The notes: generated by a model from the sequence alone, not told the origin. A stretch of DNA of 64,000 nt from Sphingomonas aerophila (GCF_014199305.1 NZ_JACIJK010000001.1:62001-126000), one strand, 5' to 3'. Counted from the stretch's first letter, positions 9,700 through 18,744 are shown. Translations and numbers: made by a program.

Positions 9700-10467
9700 A
9701 TGAGGGCGATCGGATGGCTGGCAGGCGTGGTGATCGCGACGGCGCTTCCGTCGGTTGCGGAGGCGCAGAGCCAGTACAAGCTGCTCGTCCTGTCGATCCC
9801 CAACAAATATCACTACGAATACATACCAGTCGCGCGCGACAGCCTGGAAAGGCTCGCCAAGCTACACGCCTTTGACATGGTCTGGACCAACAAGATCGAC
9901 GCGTTCGACGGCGACCTCAGCCAATATGCCGCGGTCATGTTCCTCAACACCCCTGGGGAGGAGCTGACGCCGGCACAGCGGACGAAATTCGAGGCTTATA
10001 TGCGTGCCGGCGGCAACGCCGTCGTGGTGCACCGCGCGGCCATTACACCGCCGGGCAACTGGAACTGGTACGAGAAGCTGGTCGGGCGTTCCTTTGTGAT
10101 CCACCCGATGTTGCAGACGGGGGTCGTGACGGTTGCCGACGCCAGCTTCCCGGCGACCTTTGGCGTGCCGGAGCGCTGGATCTGGAGCGACGAGTTCTAC
10201 GTCACAAAGAACCCGTACAACGTCCGCATCAACCCGGTGCTGAACGTCGACGAAACCAGCTACGACCCGCGCAAGATCTGGCCGGGTCAGGTGTCGGAGC
10301 CGATGGGCAAGGACCACCCGGTCGCCTGGTGGCACCCCTATGAAAAGGGGCGCGTGTTCGTGACGCTGCTCGGCCACAATGTGGAGATGTACCGCGACTC
10401 CCAATATCTCTCGCACCTGATGGGCGGGATCTATTGGGCGGCAACCGGGCGAGGTCGAAAGCAGTAG
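9700..10467 (+). CDS. exported ThuA-like domain protein
   Basis: 255 residues; the ATG has GGAGG six bases upstream. A signal peptide (about residues 1-22, ending VAEA) is followed by a ThuA-like fold: LLVLSIPNKYHYEYIPVA at the start, the MFLNTPGEELT strand, AGGNAVVVHRAA, and a C-terminal HPVAWWHPYEKGRVFVTLLGH. The ThuA family is a class I glutamine-amidotransferase-like fold linked to sugar metabolism, often without the catalytic residues. The substrate cannot be read from the sequence. It is the only plus-strand gene between purA and serC and looks like an insertion into a conserved biosynthetic block. Confidence 0.85.
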   Translation: MRAIGWLAGVVIATALPSVAEAQSQYKLLVLSIPNKYHYEYIPVARDSLERLAKLHAFDMVWTNKIDAFDGDLSQYAAVMFLNTPGEELTPAQRTKFEAYMRAGGNAVVVHRAAITPPGNWNWYEKLVGRSFVIHPMLQTGVVTVADASFPATFGVPERWIWSDEFYVTKNPYNVRINPVLNVDETSYDPRKIWPGQVSEPMGKDHPVAWWHPYEKGRVFVTLLGHNVEMYRDSQYLSHLMGGIYWAATGRGRKQ

Positions 10468-10483
10468 GTCCGGCGAACCATCG

Positions 10484-11584
10484 TCAGGCCGGGGCGACGT
10501 CGCCCTCGCGCCAGACATGCGTACAAAGCTGCGCCTCGGGCGAGTCGCCGGGTTCAAGGCCTGCGACGGTGACCCATCCTTCCGCCCGCAGCTCCCGGCC
10601 GACGTCAGTCGGCGTTCCGTGCGGCAGGAACAACCGCCGGCGTTCGGGCGCGGGCAGCTGCTCCGCCAGAACGTCAGCGTATAACGAAAAGCCGGTTGCG
10701 ACCTCCTCGCGCCCGTCCGCGCCGATCAGCGCATAGGTTCCGCCGCGCCCGACCTCTCGCGACGCGCCTGCGACGAATAGTGAGAATCCGAACCAGGACT
10801 GAAACTCAAAGCCATGCCGCTCGGTCGGATCAAGGGTCAGCGTCACCGTGTCGCCAAGCGTTGCGGCGATACTGGCGATGCCGTCGAGCCGGCTCGATAG
10901 CGCGCCGGTCGAATCTATTGCCCGCAACCGGGCCAGAGCGGCTTCGAACGGACCCGCAGCCTCCACCAGCGGCAGATAGGCGGGCGCCAGTGCGGCGACA
11001 GCGCCAGCGTCCTTGGCGTCCAGCCTGTCTTTCAGCGCCGCGGTCTGTTCGGGCGGGACCGGCAATGGTCCTGCTGCCAGAACGTCGACCAGGTCGGGCA
11101 GGGTCACGTCGATTGACACGCCCGTCATCCCTGCCGCGCCCAGTGCTTCAGCGGCCACGCCGAGGATCTCGGTCGCCGCCGCCACAGAGTCCAGCCCGAT
11201 CAGTTCGCAGCCGATCTGCCGGCGTTCGCGGGCCGGGGCGAGTTGGTCGCCGCGCAATTTCAGCACGGGGCCGGCATAGGACAGCCGTACCGGGCGCGGG
11301 TGATGGCCCATGCGCGTGGCGGCGATGCGCGCCACTTGCGCGGTCAGGTCGGGGCGGATCGCCAGCGTTTCCTGGCTGACCGGGTCGACGAACCGGACCG
11401 CATCGGTCAGCCCCCCCGCCTTCAGCCGTTCGCCCAACGACCGCGCAAATTCGGCCAAGGGCGGATCAACCCGCTCATAGCCATAGCCTGCCGATACGCG
11501 GAGTACCGTTGCCTCCAGCGCGGCGGCAGCGTCCGCACGGGGCGGCAGAGTATCGTGAAATCCTTCGGGTAGCAGTCCGGTCAT
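10484..11584 (-). CDS. hisZ: ATP phosphoribosyltransferase regulatory subunit
   Basis: 366 residues. HisZ is a catalytically inactive histidyl-tRNA synthetase paralogue that activates the short form of HisG in the first step of histidine synthesis. Family features seen are LLPEGFHDTLPP at the start, the class II synthetase-like motif FVDPVSQETLAIRPDLTAQ, and YAGPVLKLRG. It lacks the C-terminal anticodon-binding domain of true HisS and is shorter. hisG is not in the window. Its start overlaps the stop of the upstream 2OG oxygenase gene (ATGA). Neighbouring purA and hisZ are commonly adjacent in sphingomonads. Confidence 0.94.
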   Translation of the reverse strand: MTGLLPEGFHDTLPPRADAAAALEATVLRVSAGYGYERVDPPLAEFARSLGERLKAGGLTDAVRFVDPVSQETLAIRPDLTAQVARIAATRMGHHPRPVRLSYAGPVLKLRGDQLAPARERRQIGCELIGLDSVAAATEILGVAAEALGAAGMTGVSIDVTLPDLVDVLAAGPLPVPPEQTAALKDRLDAKDAGAVAALAPAYLPLVEAAGPFEAALARLRAIDSTGALSSRLDGIASIAATLGDTVTLTLDPTERHGFEFQSWFGFSLFVAGASREVGRGGTYALIGADGREEVATGFSLYADVLAEQLPAPERRRLFLPHGTPTDVGRELRAEGWVTVAGLEPGDSPEAQLCTHVWREGDVAPA

Positions 11585-12234
11585 GCGCCAGCCTCCTTGG
11601 CATATAGGTTCATGGCGATGGCGACACGGTCACGCCGGCCGCGGTGGGGGCGGACACCATGGCGCAGATAGCCGGGGAAAAGGACCAGGTCACCGGGCGC
11701 CGTCGGCACCGTCCGCTCCGTTGCCTGTGGCTGACCATCAACTCCGATCGCGCGAAAGCCGGGAAAGGTCATCAGCGGCACGGGAAAACGCGGGTCCTCC
11801 AGGTACAGCTCACCCCCTGGCGGATCACCCGGATCATTGCCAAGGTCGACATAATAGACCGCCGCCCACAGCACGCCGGGATGCGCATGGCTCATGTTGA
11901 GCGCGCCGGGCGGTGAAACGTTCGCCCACATGCGGACCGACCATCGGATCGCGGCAGGGTCGCCGTCCTCGAAATGCGACAAGCGCCGGGCGGCGCGGAT
12001 CGCCGTGTCGGCCAATTTCTGGCCCGCCTGGCCTACCCAGTCGAGCATGTCGGTCCTGGAATGCCAGCCCCCGACATTGGAGCGGCCGATCCCTTCCTCC
12101 ATCGCGCGCCGGGCGTTCACCGCGGCGAGCAGTTCGGCATCCAGGCTGCCATGATCCGCCACATGGCCGACCAGCACCATGGTCTCGAACAGCGGCAGCA
12201 TCTCCGCTTTCACACGCAGCATGTCGGTGGGCAT
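11581..12234 (-). CDS. putative 2OG-Fe(II) oxygenase (2OG-FeII_Oxy_5 / TIGR02466-like)
   Basis: 217 residues. The core matches the 2OG-FeII_Oxy_5 pattern: SHAHPGVLWAAVYYVD, then GGELYLEDPR, then PGDLVLFPGYLRHGVRPH with a following R for 2-oxoglutarate, ending VAIAMNL. The distal His (LRHGV) and Arg are present; the proximal metal site lies in the SHAH segment. The substrate is unknown. It lies between serA and hisZ and overlaps the hisZ start by four bases, so both are probably translated from one message. The hydroxylase activity is inferred from the family. Confidence 0.83.
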   Translation of the reverse strand: MPTDMLRVKAEMLPLFETMVLVGHVADHGSLDAELLAAVNARRAMEEGIGRSNVGGWHSRTDMLDWVGQAGQKLADTAIRAARRLSHFEDGDPAAIRWSVRMWANVSPPGALNMSHAHPGVLWAAVYYVDLGNDPGDPPGGELYLEDPRFPVPLMTFPGFRAIGVDGQPQATERTVPTAPGDLVLFPGYLRHGVRPHRGRRDRVAIAMNLYAKEAGA

Positions 12235-12323
12235 GATGCGCGTCTAGGCGGGGACGATGAAGGGGGGAAGACGCGTTTGTCGCGGCCGGCGTCCACCCCC
12301 TCTTCGGTCCGGGGCGGCTCCCC

Positions 12324-13901
12324 TTAGAAGCTCAGCCCCATCGCGGTCTTCACGCCCGGCAGCGCCTTCATCTTGGCGAGCAGATCGCCGGTCACCGGCT
12401 CGTCGACCGACAACAGCAACACCGCTTCGCCGCCCGTGTCGCGCCGGCCAAGGTGGAAGGTGCCGATGTTGACTCCTGCTTCGCCGAGCAGAGTGCCAAG
12501 GCGACCGATGAAGCCCGGCGCGTCCTCGTTCACGACGTAAAGCATGGGGCCGGCAAGGTCGGCCTCCACCTTGATCCCGAACAGCTCGACCAGACGGGGA
12601 TTGGCATCGCCGAACAATGTCCCCGCGACGGATCGCTCGCCATCGGCCGTGCGGACGGACACGCGCAGCAACGTGTGATAGGCACCTTCCTTCTCCGTGC
12701 TGACTTCCCGCACCTCCGTGCCGCGATCACGCGCGAGCAGGGGGGCATTGACCATATTCACCGTATCGGTCTGCGTGCGCAAAAAGCCGGTGAGTACCGC
12801 CGAGGTGATCGGCTTTGGATTGAGGTCCGCTGCCGCACCCTCGCGATGAATGGAGATCCGGTCGATTGCGCCGGTGGTGAGCTGGCCGACCAGGCTGCCC
12901 AGCTTCTCTGCCAAAGTCATGTACGGCTTCAGCTTGGGGGCTTCTTCCGCGCTCAGAGATGGCATGTTGAGCGCGTTGGTCACCCCGCCCGACACCAGGA
13001 AATCGGCCATTTGCTCGGCCACCTGGATCGCGACGTTGACCTGCGCTTCGGTCGTTGATGCACCAAGATGCGGCGTGGAGACAAAGCCCGGCGTTCCAAA
13101 CAAGGGCGACGCCTTGGCAGGCTCCTCCACGAACACGTCGAGCGCGGCGCCGGCGATGTGGCCTGAGTCGAGCCCGGCCTTCAGCGCCACCTCGTCGATC
13201 AGGCCGCCACGCGCGCAATTGATAATGCGCACGCCCTTCTTGGTCTTGGCCAAGTTCTCGGCCGAGAGGATGTTGCGGGTCTGGTCGGTCAGTGGCGTGT
13301 GCAGCGTGATGAAGTCCGCGCGGGCGAGGAGCTGGTCGAGCTCGACCTTCTCCACTCCCATCTCGATTGCACGCTCGGGCGTCAGGAACGGGTCAAAGGC
13401 CACGACCTTCATCTTCAGGCCGCGCGCACGGTCGGCAACGATCGATCCGATGTTGCCCGCGCCGATCAGCCCCAGCGTCTTGGCGGTGAGCTCCACGCCC
13501 ATGAAGCGGTTCTTTTCCCACTTGCCCGCCTGGGTCGAGGCGTCGGCTTCGGGCAGCTGGCGGGCGAGCGCGAACATCAGCGCAATCGCATGCTCGGCCG
13601 TGGTGATCGAGTTGCCGAATGGCGTGTTCATCACCACCACGCCCTTTGCCGACGCGGCGGGAATGTCGACGTTATCGACGCCGATGCCGGCGCGCCCGAC
13701 CACCTTCAGGTTGGTCGCGTGCTCCAGGATATCCTTCGTCACCTTGGTCGAGGAACGGATAGCAAGGCCGTCATACTCGCCAATGATGGCCTTCAGCTCG
13801 TCGGGCGTCTTGCCGGTGATTTCGTCCACCTCGACCCCGCGCTCGCGAAAGATCTGGGCGGCCTTGGGATCCATTTTGTCGGAGATGAGGACTTTGGGCA
13901 T
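12324..13901 (-). CDS. serA: D-3-phosphoglycerate dehydrogenase (long form)
   Basis: 525 residues from the ATG at 13901, which has AGGAG eight bases upstream. It oxidises 3-phosphoglycerate with NAD+, the first step of serine synthesis. It has the N-terminal catalytic domain (KVLISDKMDPKA), a Rossmann NAD site (GLIGAGNIGSIVADRA), an intervening ASB domain and a C-terminal ACT domain (DAPGFIGRLGTLLGEAGVNI), i.e. the long form with possible serine feedback control. It is 111 bases downstream of serC with a palindromic element in the gap. Confidence 0.98.
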   Translation of the reverse strand: MPKVLISDKMDPKAAQIFRERGVEVDEITGKTPDELKAIIGEYDGLAIRSSTKVTKDILEHATNLKVVGRAGIGVDNVDIPAASAKGVVVMNTPFGNSITTAEHAIALMFALARQLPEADASTQAGKWEKNRFMGVELTAKTLGLIGAGNIGSIVADRARGLKMKVVAFDPFLTPERAIEMGVEKVELDQLLARADFITLHTPLTDQTRNILSAENLAKTKKGVRIINCARGGLIDEVALKAGLDSGHIAGAALDVFVEEPAKASPLFGTPGFVSTPHLGASTTEAQVNVAIQVAEQMADFLVSGGVTNALNMPSLSAEEAPKLKPYMTLAEKLGSLVGQLTTGAIDRISIHREGAAADLNPKPITSAVLTGFLRTQTDTVNMVNAPLLARDRGTEVREVSTEKEGAYHTLLRVSVRTADGERSVAGTLFGDANPRLVELFGIKVEADLAGPMLYVVNEDAPGFIGRLGTLLGEAGVNIGTFHLGRRDTGGEAVLLLSVDEPVTGDLLAKMKALPGVKTAMGLSF

Positions 13902-13925
13902 GGGAGTGCTCCTGTAATTGATGGT

Positions 13926-14000
13926 CACCCCGGCACAGGCCGGGGCCCAGAAAGGCAGACGTTGCCGCTTGAGGCTCTGGATCCCGGCCGTCGCCGGGAC
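13926..14000. repeat. REP-like palindromic element between serC and serA
   Basis: Two hairpins: CCCCGG (13928-13933) with CCGGGG (13940-13945), and TCCCGGC (13982-13988) with GCCGGGA (13993-13999) around a CGTC loop. The wording, with CTCTGGATCCCGGCC leading into the second hairpin, resembles short dispersed intergenic repeats common in alphaproteobacterial genomes. Only one copy is seen in this window. Confidence 0.55.
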
Positions 14001-14012
14001 GATGGGAAAGGA

Positions 14013-15170
14013 TTAGGCGGCGCGGGCCGTCGCGTAGGCCCAGTCGAGCCACGGGCCGAGCGCCTCGATGTCCGCAGTGTCGACCGTGGCGCCGCACCAG
14101 ATGCGCAGGCCCGCAGGCGCATCGCGATAGCCGGCGACGTCGAACGCGGCGCCTTCCTTTTCGAGCAGCGAGGCCATCTTCTTGATCAGCGCCTCGTCCG
14201 CGCCCTCGACTGTCAGGCAGACACTGGTCTTGGAACGGCTGGCCGGATCAGCGGCAAGGTGGCCCAGCCAGTCGCGGCCCTCCACAATCGCGTCGAGCGC
14301 CGCGGCATTCGCGTCAGAGCGCGCCTTGAGCCCGGACAGGCCGCCCAGGCCCTTCGCCCATTCAAGCGCGAAGATCGCGTCTTCGACCGCCAGCATCGAC
14401 GGCGTGTTGATCGTCTCGCCCTTGAACACGCCCTCGGCGAGCTTGCCCTTGGACACCAGGCGAAACACCTTGGGCAGCGGCCAGGCGGGCGTGTAGCTTT
14501 CCAGCCGCTCGACCGCCCGCGGCCCGAGGATCAGGACGCCGTGCGCGCCCTCCCCGCCCAGCACCTTCTGCCAGGAGAAGGTCGCAACATCGATCTTGGC
14601 CCAGTCGATGTCATAGGCGAACACACCCGAGGTCGCGTCGGCAAAGCTCAGGCCCTCACGGGTCTCTGGTATCCAGTCTGCATTCGGCACGCGGACGCCG
14701 GACGTCGTCCCGTTCCAGGTGAACAGCACGTCGTTCGACCAGTCGACCGACTGCAGGTCGGGAAGCTGGCCGTAATCGGCGCGGATAATGGTGGGATCGA
14801 TCTTGAGCTGCTTCACCGCGTCAGTGACCCAACCCTCGCCAAAGCTCTCCCAGGCGAGCGTGGTGACAGGGCGGGCGCCCAGCATGGTCCACATCGCCAT
14901 TTCAAAGGCGCCGGTGTCCGACCCTGGAACGATGCCGATACGGTGCGTGTCGGGCAGCTCCAGCATCTCGCGCATCAGCTGGATGGAATAGGCCAGCCGA
15001 TCCTTGCCGAGCTTTGACCGATGCGAACGGCCGAGCGATGCAGTGGCGAGCTTGTCCGCTGACCAGCCGGGCGGCTTGGCGCAAGGACCCGACGAGAAAA
15101 AGGGGCGTGCCGGCTTGGTGGCCGGTTTTGCAGGCGCAAGAGTTGCGTCGGCGAGCGTCGTATCAGTCAT
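14013..15170 (-). CDS. serC: phosphoserine aminotransferase
   Basis: 385 residues from the ATG at 15170 (GAGGAGAG a few bases upstream). It transaminates 3-phosphohydroxypyruvate with glutamate, the second step of serine synthesis, and acts in pyridoxal phosphate synthesis. The PLP-lysine region reads [15 protein letters not shown]; the substrate site sequence [13 protein letters not shown] at the N-terminus is the long alphaproteobacterial type (about 380 residues). It is the first gene of the serC-serA run. Confidence 0.97.
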   Translation of the reverse strand: MTDTTLADATLAPAKPATKPARPFFSSGPCAKPPGWSADKLATASLGRSHRSKLGKDRLAYSIQLMREMLELPDTHRIGIVPGSDTGAFEMAMWTMLGARPVTTLAWESFGEGWVTDAVKQLKIDPTIIRADYGQLPDLQSVDWSNDVLFTWNGTTSGVRVPNADWIPETREGLSFADATSGVFAYDIDWAKIDVATFSWQKVLGGEGAHGVLILGPRAVERLESYTPAWPLPKVFRLVSKGKLAEGVFKGETINTPSMLAVEDAIFALEWAKGLGGLSGLKARSDANAAALDAIVEGRDWLGHLAADPASRSKTSVCLTVEGADEALIKKMASLLEKEGAAFDVAGYRDAPAGLRIWCGATVDTADIEALGPWLDWAYATARAA

Positions 15171-15325
15171 CAAACTCTCCTCACAGAGAGCACGCGCGGC
15201 GTTGGGACCGCGTGGCCCGTAGACGGCCGTATAGGGCAAGTGTCGCAACGGCAACCCCGTTTGGCACTTGCGCCCTTGAGCTCAGGTCCAGCGTCCCGCA
15301 CACGGGCCAGGTGAGTTGTACCAGA

Positions 15326-15985
15326 ATGAAGGGTCACCGGATCAGGTCCGGCGTGGCGATGGCCATGATCGTGTTCCTGGCGGCGTGCGGAGGCCGGAAC
15401 GAAACGCCGCCTGGCCGCCCCGCCGAACCGGAACGGCCCCCAACACGCGAAACCGCGCAATGCCTTTCCGACTTGTCCGCACAAGGGGTCGCGTTTCGCC
15501 GATTGCCGGACAAGACCACCGGCCCTGCATGCGGGCTATACGGCACGGTGCAGTTGCTCGACATCGGCGTACCGGTAAACAACCTGACCGCCGTACGCTG
15601 TGGCGCGGCGCGGGCCTTTTCCGGCTGGGTCCGCAACGCGGTTGTGCCTGCCGCAAACCAGATCCTGGGGTCGGAGCTCGCCCGCATCGACACCTTTGGC
15701 AGCTATGCCTGCCGAAACGTCGTCGGCACGGCAGGGCGTGGGGACCGGCGATCGGGCCATGCGACTGCCAACGCAGTCGATATCGGCGGCTTCGTACTGA
15801 AGGACGGTCGACGGGTGACAGTCCTGAACGACTGGAACAGCGCCGACCCGGCCACGCGCGAATTCCTCCAGACCGTGCGCCGCTCCGCGTGCCGGCGCTT
15901 CGGCACCGTGCTCAGCCCCGATTATAATGGCGCGCATCGCAATCACTTGCACCTGGAGGACGACCACGCGCGCTTCTGCCGCTAG
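15326..15985 (+). CDS. extensin-like C-terminal domain lipoprotein
   Basis: 219 residues from the ATG at 15326; a lipoprotein signal ends at FLAACGG, so the mature protein should be lipid-anchored at the cell envelope. The rest is an extensin-like C-terminal domain: CGLYGTVQLLDIG, CGAARAFSGWVRN, the SGHATANAVDIGGF motif and the terminal NHLHLEDDHARFCR. The conserved His/Asp residues in SGHxxxxAxD and HLH resemble the zinc sites of D-Ala-D-Ala peptidase-like folds, so a cell-wall role is plausible but not proven. Shorter in-frame starts exist but would cut the signal. Confidence 0.88.
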   Translation: MKGHRIRSGVAMAMIVFLAACGGRNETPPGRPAEPERPPTRETAQCLSDLSAQGVAFRRLPDKTTGPACGLYGTVQLLDIGVPVNNLTAVRCGAARAFSGWVRNAVVPAANQILGSELARIDTFGSYACRNVVGTAGRGDRRSGHATANAVDIGGFVLKDGRRVTVLNDWNSADPATREFLQTVRRSACRRFGTVLSPDYNGAHRNHLHLEDDHARFCR

Positions 15986-16035
15986 CTGATCCATATGGGT
16001 GGACAGCTGTCACATCCGCGGCGTAACGCCCTCGG

Positions 16036-16923
16036 ATGACTGATACCCGAGTACCAAGCCGCGTTTTTCCGGCCGCAAAGCAGGACGCGGAATCCGCTAA
16101 AACCGCCGTTTCGACGCCGCAGACCGAGAACCCGGCCTACCGCCTGGCCTTTCAGGACATGGACTTCCTGCTGCGCGAGGACCTGCGTCCCATTCGCTTC
16201 CAGCTCGAGCTCCTGAAGCCGCAATTGTTGCTGGACGAAGCCCATATTGGCTCCACGTTCGTGTTCTACGGCTCTGCCCGCATTCCTGCGCCCGACAAGG
16301 CCCAGGCCATGCTGGAGCTGGCGACGGACGAGAAGAGCAAGCGCATTGCCGAGCGGCTTGTCGCCAAGAGCAAGTATTATGATGTTGCGCGCGAGCTGGC
16401 TGCAAAAGTGTCGCAGCTGCCGCGGGACGAGAGTGGCCAGCGCCAGTTCGTCGTCTGCTCGGGCGGCGGGCCGTCGATCATGGAGGCCGCGAACCGCGGC
16501 GCAACGGACGTGGGTGAGGAGTCGATCGGGCTCAACATCGTGCTGCCGCATGAGCAGGCACCCAATCCTTATGTGACCCCGTCATTGTCCTTCCAGTTCC
16601 ACTATTTCGCGCTGCGCAAGATGCATTTCCTGCTGCACGCACGCGCGCTTGCTGCGTTCCCGGGCGGCTTTGGCACGTTTGACGAGCTGTTCGAGCTGTT
16701 GACCCTGATCCAGACGGGCAAGATCGCGCCGATCCCCGTGTTGCTCGTCGGCCGCGAATTCTGGAGCCGCGTCGTCAATTTCGATGCGCTGGTCGAGGAG
16801 GGTGTGGTGTCGGAGCGCGACCTCGGCATCTTCACCTATGTCGAGACCGCTGATGAGGCTTGGGCCGCGGTTCAGCGCTTCTACCATGAGCGGGCCGAGG
16901 CGGATCCCTCTCCGCCGGCCTGA
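16036..16923 (+). CDS. LOG-family (TIGR00730-type) Rossmann protein
   Basis: 295 residues. The LOG signature PGGFGTFDELFE and the upstream VVCSGGGPSIMEAANRGA are both intact; these form the nucleotide 5'-monophosphate nucleosidase site of cytokinin-riboside phosphoribohydrolases and related bacterial nucleosidases. The protein has an extra N-terminal part of about 100 residues, so it belongs to the longer LOG type found in proteobacteria. The activity on AMP or other nucleotides is inferred from the family. A strong hairpin lies just after the stop. Confidence 0.9.
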   Translation: MTDTRVPSRVFPAAKQDAESAKTAVSTPQTENPAYRLAFQDMDFLLREDLRPIRFQLELLKPQLLLDEAHIGSTFVFYGSARIPAPDKAQAMLELATDEKSKRIAERLVAKSKYYDVARELAAKVSQLPRDESGQRQFVVCSGGGPSIMEAANRGATDVGEESIGLNIVLPHEQAPNPYVTPSLSFQFHYFALRKMHFLLHARALAAFPGGFGTFDELFELLTLIQTGKIAPIPVLLVGREFWSRVVNFDALVEEGVVSERDLGIFTYVETADEAWAAVQRFYHERAEADPSPPA

Positions 16924-16942
16924 TCCGCCGCGCTTGAAGATT

Positions 16943-16967
16943 GGCGCCCGCCACACCGGCGGGCGCC
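16943..16967. terminator. bidirectional hairpin between convergent genes
   Basis: GGCGCCCGCC (16943-16952) and GGCGGGCGCC (16958-16967) form a perfect ten-base stem with a five-base loop, between the ends of the LOG and hemerythrin genes. The T-tracts are short on both sides, so termination strength is uncertain. Confidence 0.6.
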
Positions 16968-16973
16968 TTGCCA

Positions 16974-17591
16974 TCAGGCGAGCTTCAGGCCTTCCTTGTT
17001 CATGGCCGCCGTGATGTGCTTGTTCTGCGCATCGGTCAGCTTGCCGCGCATGCGGGGGAACAGGTCGTCCTCCTCCTCGCGCATGTGCTTCTCGATCATC
17101 CCGCGAAACTCGCGCAGCTTGGGCAGCCAGGCCGGATCGCCCTTGGGCATCTCGGTCAGGTCAAAGAAATACTGCTTCACATAGCCATGCTCGTGATTGA
17201 GGTGGTCTGCCGCCTCCGCCAGTCCCTGGTCGCGCATCATGGCATAGACGACATTTTCCTCCTGGAATGCGTGTTTGCTGATCGCATGCTTCAGCTGCAT
17301 CAGCAGAAACGAGCGCCGGCCGGTCGCGCTGTCTTCTGTCTTTTCCAGCAGGTCGAATATCTTCAGTGCGGCGGCATGTTCGGCCGCCAGGGCCGCGTCC
17401 CAGTTCCCGGCCAGCACAGTGGGCGCCTGCACCGCCGCCTTCCTCACCAGGTTGGCGAGCAGCCCCGCCACCACGCCCGAGGCCGCGCCGATTGCCACCG
17501 TACGTCCGACTCCGGACGAGTTGGCCCGATCGGCATCTGCGTTGCGCACCTTTGTGTTACGCCCGCCCGCTTCTTGTTGCTTCGTCGCCAT
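16974..17591 (-). CDS. hemerythrin HHE domain protein
   Basis: 205 residues from the ATG at 17591, which has AGGAG eight bases upstream; a GTG at 17600 is too close to that site. A disordered N-terminus and a short glycine-rich hydrophobic segment (VAIGAASGVVAGLLANL) precede a four-helix HHE domain. Candidate iron ligands are the His residues in ALAAEHAAAL, HAISKHAFQEEN, NHEHGY and IEKHMREEEDD. Such proteins bind oxygen or NO or take part in iron and oxidative-stress responses; the exact role is unknown. The hydrophobic segment may act as a membrane anchor. Confidence 0.88.
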   Translation of the reverse strand: MATKQQEAGGRNTKVRNADADRANSSGVGRTVAIGAASGVVAGLLANLVRKAAVQAPTVLAGNWDAALAAEHAAALKIFDLLEKTEDSATGRRSFLLMQLKHAISKHAFQEENVVYAMMRDQGLAEAADHLNHEHGYVKQYFFDLTEMPKGDPAWLPKLREFRGMIEKHMREEEDDLFPRMRGKLTDAQNKHITAAMNKEGLKLA

Positions 17592-17848
17592 GGTGCTCAC
17601 TCCTGTTCGCTGCAGGTCGAACGAGGGCCTCCACCGCCTGTTCCGCCGGGCTGATCCGGACCGGCCATTAGCCCCGGCCTACCGCAAACCCCGGATCGCC
17701 GGTGTCGGATTGTCGTAGGTAGTTGCCACGCTGCGATACTGGCGTGGGCTTAGATCCGCTAGGATCGGGCACTCCGAGGCGTAGAACTGATACGAAGCGG
17801 CCCAGTGTCGTCCCTCGAGACGATAGGGACGCTCTCAGGAGCGGCATC

Positions 17849-18379
17849 ATGAAACATCATCTGATCGCCGCGGTATGTGCCGCGGTGTTGTCCACCGTGC
17901 CTGCCGCCAGCGACGCGGGGCCAGTCAGGAGCAGCGGAACCTCCGACGCGGCTTCCAACCCGGTGACGTTCAAGGCGTGGCAGGTTCGCGTGCAGCGTGA
18001 ACTCGCCCACCGGCTTCATTACCTGGCGCCAATCCTGGGCAGGTCAGCTGGAAGCGGCGTCGTCCGGGTCAACTTCAACTGCAGCGAGTCCGGGCGTCCC
18101 GACAAGGTTACGCTTGCCCAGAGTTCGGGCAGCCAGGCCCTGGACCGGGCCGCCCTGTTCGCGGTGCGCAAGATGGCGAGCATGCATCCGCTGCCGTCAT
18201 CCTTCAACCATGAGCAGAAATTTGCAGCGCTCATCTATTTCGACGACGGCCTGGGCACCCAAAGCGATTCCAAGCTGAAAGACATGATGGCCTCTGCCGA
18301 CAAGGCCAATGGCTGGATCCACGATCCGGTCGCTGCGGCCCAGGGGCCTGCGCCGGTGCTGTCGATCGTCCACGGCTAG
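17849..18379 (+). CDS. exported protein with TonB C-terminal-like domain
   Basis: 176 residues from the ATG at 17849 (AGGAG eight bases upstream). A signal peptide (about 1-23, ending AASDA) is followed by one domain with VVRVNFNCSESGRPDKVTLAQSSG and LDRAALFAVRKM, the pattern of TonB C-terminal or TonB-like energy-transducer domains. It lacks the proline-rich spacer of a full TonB, so it is unlikely to be the main energy transducer. The last codon TAG lies in a CTAG shared with the stop of the convergent LuxR-type gene. Confidence 0.72.
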   Translation: MKHHLIAAVCAAVLSTVPAASDAGPVRSSGTSDAASNPVTFKAWQVRVQRELAHRLHYLAPILGRSAGSGVVRVNFNCSESGRPDKVTLAQSSGSQALDRAALFAVRKMASMHPLPSSFNHEQKFAALIYFDDGLGTQSDSKLKDMMASADKANGWIHDPVAAAQGPAPVLSIVHG

Positions 18380-18615
18380 CCGTGCGCGTCCGGGCCGTCG
18401 TTCAGGTCGAGCAGACCCCAGGCGACGGCCAGCGCGGCCATGTGGCTGCGATTGGTCGCTCCCATCTTGAGCTTGATGTGCTCGATGTAGGTTTCAACGG
18501 TTTTCGGAGCAATCCCAAGCGCAGCAGCGATTTGCTTGGACGAGCGCCCGGCACCTACCATTCGCAGCACGTCGCCTTCCCTGGCGGTCAGATGCACAGC
18601 CGGATGGGCGATCAT
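18376..18615 (-). CDS. stand-alone LuxR-type helix-turn-helix protein
   Basis: 79 residues consisting almost only of a LuxR/GerE DNA-binding domain: LTAREGDVLRMVGAGRSSKQ, then the recognition helix region IAPKTVETYIEHIKLKMG. There is no receiver or ligand domain. It resembles single-domain regulators that act with, or compete against, larger LuxR proteins. AGGGA precedes the ATG. Targets are unknown. Its stop codon lies in the palindrome CTAG, shared with the convergent upstream neighbour. Confidence 0.88.
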   Translation of the reverse strand: MIAHPAVHLTAREGDVLRMVGAGRSSKQIAAALGIAPKTVETYIEHIKLKMGATNRSHMAALAVAWGLLDLNDGPDAHG

Positions 18616-18744
18616 AACGCGTTCCCTTGCTCGAAACGCTATCGAACGGGAATGACGCGACTACGATAAAGAATGTTGTTTAGTTAAGCGACGCTCAGCC
18701 GCGCCGAGCAGGCCCACAGCCTGCCATAAACAGATATGGCCTGC

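Noticed and set aside
13299..15017. 572-codon plus-strand open frame opposite serA and serC
   Set aside because: Antisense shadow of two conserved genes, spanning their intergenic repeat; no domain or start signal.
18633..18647. GAAA-N7-GAAC upstream of the LuxR HTH gene as a second LexA box
   Set aside because: It has one mismatch, and such near-matches are expected many times by chance in 64 kb; the target gene is not a repair gene.
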